From: Janthinobacterium sp. UMAB-56
Lineage (GTDB): Bacteria > Pseudomonadota > Gammaproteobacteria > Burkholderiales > Burkholderiaceae_D
Assembly: GCF_900095265.1 (NCBI RefSeq)
Contig: NZ_LT607653.1
Location: 186,001-250,000 of the forward strand
Direction: 5' to 3'
Length of the DNA stretch: 64,000 bases
Shown one piece after another: positions 10,181 through 17,986 of this stretch. The notes beneath the pieces were generated by a model. The model was not told the DNA's origin. It searched no databases and saw nothing but the letters and a program-made list of their open reading frames with translations. A program made the translations under genes and the position numbers. Numbering within the stretch: the first letter of the stretch is position 1; each line of letters begins with the position of its first letter.

Positions 10181-11344
10181 TCAGGAGAGCTGTTTTGCCG
10201 GCGCCACCAGGCGCGCGCTGGCCGCCACCAGCAGCAGGGCGGCGCCCAGCATGGCGAAGGCGATATTCAGGCTGGTGGCGTGGGCGATGAAGCCGATCAC
10301 GGCCGGACCAGCCAGGATGCCCGCGTAGCCGATGGTGGTGATGGCCGCCACCGCCAGGCTGGCCGGCATGGCATGTTGCTGGCCGGCGGCCGTGAAGAGG
10401 ATGGGCACGATGTTCGCTGCGCCCAGGCCGATCAGCACGAAACCAAGCATTGCCAGGCTGGCGTGCGGCGCCAGCACGGCCAGGAAGAAGCCTGCTGCAG
10501 CAAACAGGCCGCCAAAAGTGAGTACCCGCTTGCCACCAAAACGACTGACCACCTTGTCACCGGTGAAACGGCCCAGCGTCATGGCGATGGCGAAGGCGGC
10601 GTAGCCGAGGCCACCCTTGGCTTCTTCCACGCCGCGCGTGGTGGTGAGGAACAGGGCGCTCCAGTCGAGAATCGCGCCTTCGGCCAGGAAAACGATAAAG
10701 CACAGCAGGCCGATGAGGATCACGGCGCCATGCGGCATGACGAACAGCGGCGTCTTTTCTCCGGAGGCGGACGCTGTCGGCAGCAGATGGCCTTGCGCCG
10801 CACCCAGCACGCCACACAGCAGCAGCATCACTACCACGCAGGACCAGGCTGGTGTCAGTCCCAGCCACAGTAGCATGGCCATGCAGGCGGCGCCCGCAAA
10901 GCCGCCCACGCTGAACAGCGCATGAAAGCCCGACATCATGGCGCCGCCATTGGCTTTTTCGATGATCACGGCCTGGATATTGATGGCCACGTCGAAGGTG
11001 CCCATGGCCGCGCCGAACACCAGCAGCACCAGTCCCAGTTGCAGCGGCGTGGCGGCCAGCGCCAGGCCGGGCAGGATGGCAGTCAGGAGCAGGCCGGCGC
11101 CGACGATGACCTTGCGGCAGCCGAAGCGTGCCGCAAGCATGCCCGTAAACGGCATCGCGCACAGCGAGCCGGCGCCCAGGCACAGCAGCAAAATGCCCAG
11201 AGTCGCTTCATCGAGGCCCAGGCGCGACTTGGCGTAGGGCACCAGCGGCGCCCAGGCCGCCATGCCGAGGCCGGCAGCGAAGAAGACCAGGCGCGTGGCG
11301 CGTTGTTGCAGGGTGCCGGTGAGATGCATGGGGGAGCTTTTCAA
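10181..11344 (-). CDS. MFS transporter, YbjJ-like
   Basis: This 387-residue major facilitator protein has about twelve hydrophobic segments. It contains the N-terminal GMAAWAPLVPYAK segment typical of the YbjJ-like subgroup and MFS loop motifs such as RFGCRK and RFGGKR. The substrate is not predictable from sequence. It follows a DeoR-family regulator by 17 bp on the same strand. DeoR proteins usually respond to phosphorylated sugars or nucleosides, so a sugar-related substrate is a reasonable inference, not an observation. Confidence 0.85.
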   Translation of the reverse strand: MKSSPMHLTGTLQQRATRLVFFAAGLGMAAWAPLVPYAKSRLGLDEATLGILLLCLGAGSLCAMPFTGMLAARFGCRKVIVGAGLLLTAILPGLALAATPLQLGLVLLVFGAAMGTFDVAINIQAVIIEKANGGAMMSGFHALFSVGGFAGAACMAMLLWLGLTPAWSCVVVMLLLCGVLGAAQGHLLPTASASGEKTPLFVMPHGAVILIGLLCFIVFLAEGAILDWSALFLTTTRGVEEAKGGLGYAAFAIAMTLGRFTGDKVVSRFGGKRVLTFGGLFAAAGFFLAVLAPHASLAMLGFVLIGLGAANIVPILFTAAGQQHAMPASLAVAAITTIGYAGILAGPAVIGFIAHATSLNIAFAMLGAALLLVAASARLVAPAKQLS

Positions 11345-11361
11345 GAGTTGGGGTGGATAAT

Positions 11362-12132
11362 TCAGGCGCGGGCGCGCAGCACTTGCACACCCAGCCGTTC
11401 AAAGGCGGTCACGTGGGTGACATCGGCATCGGCTTCGAGCACCAGGTGCTGTAGCAAGCCGGTGGCCAGCACGCCGAAGGGCGCGGCCGTGCCCAGCTTG
11501 TCGCTGGTGGCAGCGACGACGACGGCCTTGCTGGCGCCGGCGATGCTGCGCTTGAACTCGGCCTCGTCGTAGTTGAACGCTGTCACGCCTGCGTCCGCAT
11601 CGGCGCCGCAGGCGCCCAGGAAGCACAGGTCGGGATGCATGCGCTCGACCGTGCGCAAGGCCTGCGGCCCCAGGCTGGCGCCCGCGCGGCGGTCGACCCT
11701 GCCGCCAGCCATGATCAGCTCGATTTCCGGGCGCTCCATGAGTGCCATGGCAATCGAAGGCGCATTCGTGATGACAGTGAGCGACAACTCCGGCAAGGCG
11801 CTGGCGATGGCCAGGTTGGTCGAGCCCGCATCGAGAAACAGCACCTGGCCCGCGCGCACCAGGGAGACGGCGGCCTGCGCCAGGCGCGCCTTGCGTTCCG
11901 GCGCTTCCTGCTTGCGTTGCGTCAGGCTACCGCCGTCTGGCGCCAGCGGCAGGGCGCCGCCATACACGCGCTGGCACAGGCCGGCCGCCGCCATCTCGCG
12001 CAGGTCGCGCCGTATCGTATCTTCGGAAACATCGAGCTGGCGCGCCAGGTCCAGCGCCAGTACCCTGCCGTCGGCATGCAATTGTTGCTGGATCAGCGCG
12101 TGGCGCTGTTTGAGAAGCAGGGTGGCAGACAT
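11362..12132 (-). CDS. DeoR-family transcriptional regulator
   Basis: This 256-residue repressor has an N-terminal DeoR helix-turn-helix (about 6-55, with LDVSEDTIRRDLREM) and a C-terminal ligand-binding domain of the ribose-5-phosphate isomerase-like fold (DAGSTN near 104, VITNAPSIA). The ATG at 12132 puts the HTH in the normal place. An upstream in-frame ATG at 12183 lies inside the repeated sites that probably form its operator and is rejected. It is immediately upstream of an MFS transporter and probably controls it and itself. Confidence 0.88.
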   Translation of the reverse strand: MSATLLLKQRHALIQQQLHADGRVLALDLARQLDVSEDTIRRDLREMAAAGLCQRVYGGALPLAPDGGSLTQRKQEAPERKARLAQAAVSLVRAGQVLFLDAGSTNLAIASALPELSLTVITNAPSIAMALMERPEIELIMAGGRVDRRAGASLGPQALRTVERMHPDLCFLGACGADADAGVTAFNYDEAEFKRSIAGASKAVVVAATSDKLGTAAPFGVLATGLLQHLVLEADADVTHVTAFERLGVQVLRARA

Positions 12133-12143
12133 GTTGAGCTTAT

Positions 12144-12185
12144 AAACGTGCAGGAATGTGCATGAATATACGCAAACGTGCAAAT
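12144..12185 (-). promoter_or_regulatory. Three direct repeats, candidate DeoR operator
   Basis: The core AACGTGCA, or ATGTGCA in the middle copy, occurs three times (about 12145-12152, 12156-12162 and 12175-12182) just upstream of the DeoR-type gene. DeoR-family repressors commonly bind short direct repeats in this position. The assignment is inferred. Confidence 0.4.
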
Positions 12186-12274
12186 CGAGTCAAGGTTACT
12201 GTTATGCGCGTGCTGGTATTGCCGTAGGGATATGAAGTGCTACAGTGAGGAAATGGAACAAATTAAAGGAAACC

Positions 12275-12523
12275 ATGCTCTCCAGTAAATTGTTAATGGC
12301 AACCTTGCTGGGTCGCGTCATGCGCCGCAGTGGGTGGGGTGCACTAGGCATGCTGATTGTTTTCAATGCGCTGCATTGGAAGCGCCACGGCACGTTGGAC
12401 TGGAGCGATGCGCGCTCTTCCCTCCTCGCGCTGCTGGCCTATCTGGTGATCTTTCTGCTGATGGAATACAAGCGCCTGCGTGACGAAGAGCGGGCCTCGG
12501 TGCGGACAAACGCCGCAGACTAA
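12275..12523 (+). CDS. Small membrane protein of unknown function
   Basis: This 82-residue protein is not recognised. It has a hydrophobic segment at about 20-36 (GWGALGMLIVFNAL) and a second at about 50-65 (LLALLAYLVIFLLMEY), with basic residues flanking both, so it is probably a two-helix inner-membrane protein. The ATG at 12275 is preferred because AAAGGAAA precedes it. An ATG 30 bp upstream lacks a good site. It stands alone on the plus strand, divergent from the DeoR gene. Confidence 0.65.
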   Translation: MLSSKLLMATLLGRVMRRSGWGALGMLIVFNALHWKRHGTLDWSDARSSLLALLAYLVIFLLMEYKRLRDEERASVRTNAAD

Positions 12524-12537
12524 AGCACAGCTGGCGT

Positions 12538-12810
12538 TCAGGGCGCCGTCAGCCGTTCCAGCTCTGCCAGCCAGCCGATCGCGTGTTCGCGGCTGCCGCC
12601 GCACATCTCTGCGGAAGGCTGCAAGCCGCCGCAAAAGGCGGGCCGTTCCGGTCGGCCAAAGATCTTGCAGCGGTTGTCGTCGGCCAGTTGGATGCAGCGC
12701 ACGCCCGCCGGTTTGCCATCCGGCATGCCGGGAATCGGGCTGGTGATGGACGGTGCAGTGCAGCAGGCGCCGCACGAGGGGCGGCATGCCAGGGGGGCAG
12801 ATGGTGACAT
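12538..12810 (-). CDS. YkgJ-family cysteine-cluster protein
   Basis: This 90-residue protein has eight cysteines (9, 13, 16, 17, 39, 48, 60, 70), including the CGACC cluster at 13-17 and the [16 protein letters not shown] block. These mark the YkgJ/YcgN zinc or iron-sulfur cluster family (former UPF0153). The biochemical role of the family is not established, and metal binding is inferred from the cysteine spacing. It is convergent with the small membrane protein, with only 14 bp between them. Confidence 0.85.
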   Translation of the reverse strand: MSPSAPLACRPSCGACCTAPSITSPIPGMPDGKPAGVRCIQLADDNRCKIFGRPERPAFCGGLQPSAEMCGGSREHAIGWLAELERLTAP

Positions 12811-12881
12811 GGGATTTCAGACGGGCGGGTGAGGAGCCGACAGTATAGCAAGCCGGCTCCCATGCGTTGCCAGGGACGCGT

Positions 12882-13751
12882 TTAACGCACGATGCTGACG
12901 CGCTTGCCCGACAGGGTGCGGCGGACCGGATCGCCATGCACGGTGATGCGGCCGGAACCGCTGGCGCGGGCGTTGACTTCATTCTGGACGGCGACATCGA
13001 TGTCGCCGGAACCATTGCTCGCCAGATAGGCAACGTCGCTGCGCAGGGCGGCCAGGTTGATATCGCCCGAGCCATTCACGTTGGCGTCGAGGCGCTGCAC
13101 GGCGCCGCTGGCGCTGATGCTGCCCGAGCCATTGACGGCCACGTTGATGCGCTCGCCGCGCACGCTGCCCAGCTGGATGTGACCGGAAGCGTTCTGCACC
13201 GCGTCCGTATTGCCGCTGGCGAGGGCCGCCGCGTTGATGCTGCCCGAGCCATTGTTGGCCACGTCGAAGCGTCCCACCGTGCCCGACAGTTCGCTCTTCA
13301 TCGAACCGCGCTGCTCCAGGCTGAAATCTTCGCCTGTGAAACCGCTGACCACCAGGCGGCCAGAGCCGGAGATATTGATCTTCTTCAATTGCGGTGTCGT
13401 ATAAATGACGTGGATGCCATTGCTGCTGCGAATGTTCGCATCGCTCCAGATACGCAGGGTATTGCCGCTCACTTCGCTATGGATGCGCGGCTGCAGATTG
13501 CTGTCCGCTTCGATCACCAGCGAGGTTGCCGGGCCGACGCGCACGTCGATCTTCATGCCGATGCGCTTCATGCTGTCGATGTCGAGCGTGTGGATGGTGC
13601 TGACCTGGCGCACGTCGCGGCTCAGTTGCTCGTTGCCCTGGACGGCATTGCCACCCGCATCGGCATAGCGCACTTCGCCATCGTTGGGGTTGATGACGAT
13701 GGCGCAACCGCCAAGGGCAACGGCACAGCACAGGGCCAGCAAGGTACGCAT
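12882..13751 (-). CDS. Lipoprotein with GIN-type (DUF2807) repeats
   Basis: This 289-residue exported lipoprotein has signal peptide MRTLLALCC and lipobox LGGC with Cys16 as the lipidation site. The mature part is a long beta-solenoid-like array of NGSGSI / NGSGDI / SGSGR repeats, typical of the putative auto-transporter adhesin head GIN domain (DUF2807). An outer-membrane or periplasmic anchored beta-helix is likely. The function of the family is unknown. The ATG at 13751 is chosen because AAAGGAAA precedes it and the signal peptide begins there. The 207-bp upstream extension has no signal and is rejected. Confidence 0.85.
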   Translation of the reverse strand: MRTLLALCCAVALGGCAIVINPNDGEVRYADAGGNAVQGNEQLSRDVRQVSTIHTLDIDSMKRIGMKIDVRVGPATSLVIEADSNLQPRIHSEVSGNTLRIWSDANIRSSNGIHVIYTTPQLKKINISGSGRLVVSGFTGEDFSLEQRGSMKSELSGTVGRFDVANNGSGSINAAALASGNTDAVQNASGHIQLGSVRGERINVAVNGSGSISASGAVQRLDANVNGSGDINLAALRSDVAYLASNGSGDIDVAVQNEVNARASGSGRITVHGDPVRRTLSGKRVSIVR

Positions 13752-14012
13752 GGTGTTTCCTTTATGATTGTTGTAGTTCGGAACAAGCAAAAAGCCGGCT
13801 GCCGCGTTGCGGCTGCCGTGCTGTCGATGGCAAGATAGCAAAGTGCCTATCTTTGCTGAACGCAAATGCGATGAACTGCGCGAAATGGCGACTGAACTGC
13901 ATTTTGGCCTGCCCGAAACTGCAGGCCGCATGGGGCGGTGCAGGCACGGAGGGTACAATGTCTGTGCTTTGTTGCAAGGTGAGGCGTCCTTTGTTGCGCT
14001 GGTGGCCTGCGC

Positions 14013-14041
14013 TTGACCTTGCCGGTAGACAGGTCTACCAT
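14013..14041 (+). promoter_or_regulatory. Candidate tetR-type promoter with operator palindrome
   Basis: TTGACC (14013-14018) and TACCAT (14036-14041) are 17 bp apart. The palindrome GGTAGA-CAGG-TCTACC (14024-14039) fills the spacer and runs into the -10. A TAGAC-type palindrome between -35 and -10 is a classic autoregulatory TetR-family operator layout. Function is inferred. Confidence 0.55.
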
Positions 14042-14052
14042 TAATGACTCAA

Positions 14053-14065
14053 AAGTAAGTTACTT
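14053..14065 (+). promoter_or_regulatory. Second dyad upstream of the TetR-type gene
   Basis: AAGTAA-G-TTACTT is a perfect 13-bp inverted repeat ending 10 bp before the ATG at 14076. It may be a second operator half or a binding site for another regulator. Confidence 0.35.
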
Positions 14066-14075
14066 GGAAAGATAC

Positions 14076-14726
14076 ATGCAAGCCCCGATTGATACCAAGC
14101 CCCGCTGGGAGCGGCGCAAGGATGCCCGCCCGCAGGAATTGCTCGCTGCTGCCCTCGACCTGTTTGTCGAACGGGGATTCGCATCGACGCGTCTGGAGGA
14201 TGTGGCCAAGCGGGCCGGCGTGTCGAAAGGCACCCTGTACCTGTACTTTGAGAATAAACAGGAGCTGTTCAAGGCCGTGGTGCGCGACAATATCGTGCAG
14301 TCGATCGGGGAGGCGGAAGACAGCATGGCCGCTTCGGACCGCAGCAGTGCCGAATTGTTGCGCAAGGTGTTGATGCAGTGGTGGGAAGAATTCGGCGCTA
14401 CCAAACTGGCTGGTTTGACCAAGCTGATGCTGGCCGAAGCGAACAATTTCCCGGAACTGGCGCAGTTTTACAACGAAGAAGTCGTCACGCGCGGCAATGG
14501 GCTGATCGTCAGCCTGCTGGAACGGGGCATGCAGCGCGGCGAATTCCGCCAGGTCGATCCGGTACTGGTCAGCACCATCCTCAGCGCGCCCGTCACCATG
14601 CTCATGATGTGGACGCACTCCTTCTTGCCGTGCGAGGTCAAGAATATCGATCCCGTCGCCTATATGGATGCCTTTATCGACATGAGCTTGCGCAGCTTGC
14701 AGGCGGAGGCGCCCGGGAAAAGTTGA
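14076..14726 (+). CDS. TetR/AcrR-family transcriptional regulator
   Basis: This 216-residue protein has an N-terminal TetR DNA-binding domain (about 15-62; the recognition part is VAKRAGVSKGTLYLYFENK) and an all-helical ligand and dimerisation domain. The ATG at 14076 is chosen because the upstream in-frame ATG lies within the promoter/operator area and gives an unusually long N-terminus. No efflux pump or enzyme gene is directly adjacent. The next plus-strand genes (pcm-like, rhodanese, tolC) start 170 bp later. Autoregulation through the dyads at 14024-14065 is likely. Whether it also controls the downstream tolC cluster is unknown. Confidence 0.88.
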   Translation: MQAPIDTKPRWERRKDARPQELLAAALDLFVERGFASTRLEDVAKRAGVSKGTLYLYFENKQELFKAVVRDNIVQSIGEAEDSMAASDRSSAELLRKVLMQWWEEFGATKLAGLTKLMLAEANNFPELAQFYNEEVVTRGNGLIVSLLERGMQRGEFRQVDPVLVSTILSAPVTMLMMWTHSFLPCEVKNIDPVAYMDAFIDMSLRSLQAEAPGKS

Positions 14727-14896
14727 TGCGCCGCGCCTGCTTTCTACCGTTCAGTTGCCCCTTTTCCAAGGTTCGCCCCCTCAAATCTGCAGATCGTCGC
14801 AAATTTCCTCCATTCCCCGCCTTTATGGTTAACATGTGCTTTCAGCCAGTTCAACGATAAAATGGCGGATTATTACTTCACTTACCGAGTCCAAAG

Positions 14897-15547
14897 ATGA
14901 ATATCGAACAAGCCCGCTTCAATATGATCGAACAGCAGATCCGTCCATGGGACGTACTGGATATCGACGTGCTGGAGCTGTTGAACGTGGTCAAGCGTGA
15001 AGATTTCGTGCCGGCCGCCTATAAAAACCTGGCCTTCGTCGATACGGAAATTCCACTGGGCGGCGGCGAATGTATGCTCACGCCGAAGCTGGAAGCGCGC
15101 ATTTTGCAAGACGTAGCCGTCAAAAAGCATGAGAATGTGCTGGAGATCGGCAGCGGCAGCGGCTACATGGCGGCTTTGCTGGCGCACAAGGCGCGTCATG
15201 TGACGAGCGTGGAAATCGTTCCCCAATTGAAAACCCTGGCCGAGCAAAACCTGGCCGCCAATGGCGTGACGAACGTGACTGTGGAACTGGGCGACGGCGC
15301 CCAGGGCTGGAGCAAGGGCGCACCCTACGATGTGATCGTCGTCTCGGGCTCCCTGGCCGTGTTGCCGGAAGCGTTGCTGCAACAAGTGAAAGTCGGCGGC
15401 CGCATCCTGGCCATCATCGGCGAAGCGCCTATCATGTCGGCGCACCTGATCACGCGCAGCTCGGACAAGGCTTATGACACGCGCAAGCTGTTTGAAACCA
15501 ATGTCACACCGCTGCAAGCCGTGGCACCGTCGCATTTCCAGTTCTGA
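14897..15547 (+). CDS. Protein-L-isoaspartate O-methyltransferase family protein (pcm-like)
   Basis: This 216-residue SAM-dependent methyltransferase of the PIMT fold has the SAM-binding motif VLEIGSGSGY at 81-90. PIMT repairs isoaspartyl residues in aged proteins. However, the canonical active-site segment of PIMT (TISQP-type, just before motif I) is replaced here by ECMLTPKLEAR (58-68), so isoaspartate repair should not be assumed. It is followed by a rhodanese-domain gene and tolC, a grouping common in betaproteobacteria. Confidence 0.85.
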   Translation: MNIEQARFNMIEQQIRPWDVLDIDVLELLNVVKREDFVPAAYKNLAFVDTEIPLGGGECMLTPKLEARILQDVAVKKHENVLEIGSGSGYMAALLAHKARHVTSVEIVPQLKTLAEQNLAANGVTNVTVELGDGAQGWSKGAPYDVIVVSGSLAVLPEALLQQVKVGGRILAIIGEAPIMSAHLITRSSDKAYDTRKLFETNVTPLQAVAPSHFQF

Positions 15548-15560
15548 GGCGACCGATTCG

Positions 15561-15884
15561 ATGGAGCATTTGAGTGCACCGCAGCTGGCCGCCTGGCTGG
15601 CTGACGCTTCCCGCCCGCGCCCGTTGTTGCTGGACGTACGGGAACAGTGGGAGTTCGACCTGTGCCACCTCGACGGTGCCACCTTGATGCAGATGAACTC
15701 GATTCCTGCGCGCATCGATGACCTCGATGAAGATGCCGAGATCGTCTGCATCTGTCATCACGGCATGCGCAGCATGCAAGTGGCGGCCTTCCTGGAGCGC
15801 AATGGTTTTGGCAAGATCAGTAATTTGACGGGCGGCGTGCATGCCTGGGCGCTGCAAGTCGACAGCGCGATGCCTACATACTAA
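15561..15884 (+). CDS. Rhodanese-like domain protein
   Basis: This 107-residue single rhodanese domain has the active-site loop CHHGMRS, with the catalytic Cys65 followed by His-His-Gly-Met-Arg-Ser. The loop is six residues long, as in sulfurtransferases (GlpE/PspE type). LLLDVREQWEF at 22-32 is the conserved strand motif. It probably transfers sulfane sulfur, acceptor unknown. The ATG at 15561 starts 13 bp after the pcm-like gene. The upstream extension overlaps that gene and is rejected. tolC follows 141 bp later. Confidence 0.92.
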   Translation: MEHLSAPQLAAWLADASRPRPLLLDVREQWEFDLCHLDGATLMQMNSIPARIDDLDEDAEIVCICHHGMRSMQVAAFLERNGFGKISNLTGGVHAWALQVDSAMPTY

Positions 15885-16025
15885 TTTATTTTGCAGTAGA
15901 TGCACTCAGGCATGTTTCCCTGCATGCCTGTGGAGGCCTGTACCCCGCTCACCCGGCGGGCACAAGGTCGGCGGTAGCAGATTTTTGATTCCATCAACTT
16001 TTGACGACTCCAACGGAGAAATGCA

Positions 16026-17366
16026 ATGCGGAAACCCCTTATCGCCGTGCTGATGACCAGCGCCTTTGTCTCGATGACATGCTCGCTGCAAGTGCAGGCG
16101 GCCGATCTCATCCAGGTGTACCAGCAGGCGCTGGCCAATGACGCGCAGTACGCCAGCGCGCGCGCGGCCCTGTCGGCCGGGATGGAGCGGGTTCCGCAGG
16201 GGCTGGCGGGCTTGCTGCCGCAAGTGTCCGCCTCGGGCAGCAATACGCGCGGCAACCAGGAGCAGATACTGCAGAACGCGGGTGGCAACAAGATCACTTC
16301 GCCATCCGTGAACGTCCGTACGAACAGCTATAACCTGACGCTGGCGCAGCCGCTGTTCCGTTGGGATCGCTGGGAAACTTACCAGCAAAGCAAGCTGGCT
16401 CAGGCGATTGCCGAAGCGCAATTTGCACAGGTACAGCAAGACCTGATCACGCGCGTGGCACAGGCCTATTTTGACGTGCTGAGCGCGCAAGACAACCTGG
16501 GCGCCACGCAGGCGCAAAAAGTCGCCACGACGGAGCAACTGGCATCGGCCAAGCGCAACTTCGAGGTCGGCACGCAGACGATTACCGACACGCATGAAGC
16601 GCAAGCGGCCTACGACCTGGTGGTGGCGCAGGAGTTTGCCGCCATCAATGACCTGGCCAACAAGCGTAGCGCCCTGCAAACCATCATCGGCGAAGCGCCA
16701 ACGAACCTGGCGCCGATGCGCTCGGGCATCGTCATCAGCGCGCCGGAACCGGCCGCCATCGAACCATGGGTGAGCTCGGCGGAAGAGCAGAGCTACGGCG
16801 TCATCACGGCCCAGTTCAACGTGGAATCGGCCAAGCGCGACATCGGCCGCAACCGCGCCGGCCACTACCCGACCCTGGACCTCATCGCCAACACGGGCCA
16901 TACCTACACCTCCGGTGGCGGCAGTGGCAACGGCAATAACAACAACGCCATCGGCGTGCAGTGGAGCATCCCCATCTTCAGCGGCTTTGCCGTCACCAGC
17001 AAGGTGCGCGAATCGATCGCGCTGGAAAACAAGGCCCGCAACGATCTGGAAACGGCACGCCGCGCGGCATCGCAAGGCGCGCGCCAGGCTTTCCTGGGTG
17101 TCAATAGCGGCCTGGCCCAGGTAAAAGCGCTGGAAGCGGCGGAAGTGTCGAGCAAATCGGCGCTCGAGTCGAACCAGCTCGGCTACCAAGTGGGCGTGCG
17201 CATCAATATCGACGTCTTGAATGCGCAAAAACAACTGTTCTCGACGCAGAAAGACCTGTCGAAAGCGCGCTACGACACCATCATGAACGGCTTGCGCCTG
17301 AAGGCCGCAGCCGGCACCTTGAAGGAAACGGACTTGATGCCGGTGAACGCCTTGCTCGACAGGTAA
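16026..17366 (+). CDS. tolC: TolC-family outer-membrane efflux channel
   Basis: This 446-residue outer-membrane channel has a signal peptide (MRKPLIAVLMTSAFV..., cleavage after VQA near 25). Two homologous halves of long coiled-coil helices with outer-membrane-factor repeats follow (YFDVLSAQDNL in the first half, FLGVNSGLAQVKALE in the second). It forms the exit duct for type I secretion and tripartite efflux systems. A Gly/Asn-rich tract near 295-305 (GGGSGNGNNNN) is a probable surface-loop insertion. It is the last gene of the pcm-like / rhodanese / tolC cluster and is followed by a terminator. Confidence 0.93.
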   Translation: MRKPLIAVLMTSAFVSMTCSLQVQAADLIQVYQQALANDAQYASARAALSAGMERVPQGLAGLLPQVSASGSNTRGNQEQILQNAGGNKITSPSVNVRTNSYNLTLAQPLFRWDRWETYQQSKLAQAIAEAQFAQVQQDLITRVAQAYFDVLSAQDNLGATQAQKVATTEQLASAKRNFEVGTQTITDTHEAQAAYDLVVAQEFAAINDLANKRSALQTIIGEAPTNLAPMRSGIVISAPEPAAIEPWVSSAEEQSYGVITAQFNVESAKRDIGRNRAGHYPTLDLIANTGHTYTSGGGSGNGNNNNAIGVQWSIPIFSGFAVTSKVRESIALENKARNDLETARRAASQGARQAFLGVNSGLAQVKALEAAEVSSKSALESNQLGYQVGVRINIDVLNAQKQLFSTQKDLSKARYDTIMNGLRLKAAAGTLKETDLMPVNALLDR

Positions 17367-17386
17367 GCATGGCCTTGTTCTGCATG

Positions 17387-17420
17387 AAAACCAGCGTCGC
17401 TAACGGCGCTGGTTTTTTTT
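17387..17420 (+). terminator. Intrinsic terminator after tolC
   Basis: AAAACCAGCG pairs with CGCTGGTTTT across a short loop and runs into eight T residues. Confidence 0.88.
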
Positions 17421-17436
17421 CGTCCCGTGCCCTGCA

Positions 17437-17904
17437 TCACCCGGCGCGGCTGTTGGCGATTTGTGTCAGCACGACACCTGCCACCACCAGGCCCGCGCCG
17501 GCCCAGTGCAGTGGTGAAATAGGCTTGACGGCAAAGCCCAGCAAGCCGTAGCGGTCGATGGCCAGCGCGGCCAGCATTTGCCCGCCGATGACGGCCGCCA
17601 TGAAGGGGCCGGAACCCATGCGCGGCGCCAGCATCAGCGCAGCCGTAATATAGAACACGCCGGCCGCGCCGCCCAGCCAGGACCAGCCCGGTCCGCGCAC
17701 GGCGAGATGGACATCGGGTGCGGGCACCCGCCAGACCAGCATCACGAGCGATGCCAGCACGGCGCTGACGGCCAGCGAGGCGAGCGTCGCCCACAGCGGG
17801 TGGCCCAGGTTGCGGCCCAGCGCGGCATTCGCGCCCGCCTGGAAAGGGACGACGGCGCCGGCCAGCATGGCCAGCGGGGCAAATACGGTGATCCATCCTT
17901 GCAT
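17437..17904 (-). CDS. YdcZ/DUF606-family membrane protein
   Basis: This 155-residue inner-membrane protein has about five hydrophobic helices. It contains GAVVPFQAGANAALGR near the N-terminus and GGAAGVFYITAALMLAPRMG in the middle, typical of the DUF606 (YdcZ) family of the drug/metabolite transporter superfamily, where two such proteins often pair. Its substrate is unknown. The ATG at 17904 has GGGAG upstream and is preferred over 17937. It is divergent from a LysR gene 82 bp away, which probably regulates it. Confidence 0.85.
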   Translation of the reverse strand: MQGWITVFAPLAMLAGAVVPFQAGANAALGRNLGHPLWATLASLAVSAVLASLVMLVWRVPAPDVHLAVRGPGWSWLGGAAGVFYITAALMLAPRMGSGPFMAAVIGGQMLAALAIDRYGLLGFAVKPISPLHWAGAGLVVAGVVLTQIANSRAG

Positions 17905-17986
17905 AGGAAACTCCCACAGTTGAGTTGATGGGATCATCGTATTATGCTGTCATGATTAAATCCAATTCGTAATTTGTCATTTAACT

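Larger units (their letters stand above)
13752..14075. other. Divergent intergenic region with two dyads
   Basis: This 324-bp region lies between the divergent GIN-domain lipoprotein and TetR genes. Its right end carries two perfect inverted repeats described separately (14024-14039 and 14053-14065). The left part presumably has the lipoprotein promoter. No convincing gene lies in it. Confidence 0.5.

Noticed and set aside
17905-17986. LysR box between the YdcZ-type and NodD-like genes
   Set aside because: An ATTA-N11-TAAT arrangement exists, but the arms are only four bases in AT-rich DNA and could be chance. I do not list it as a site.
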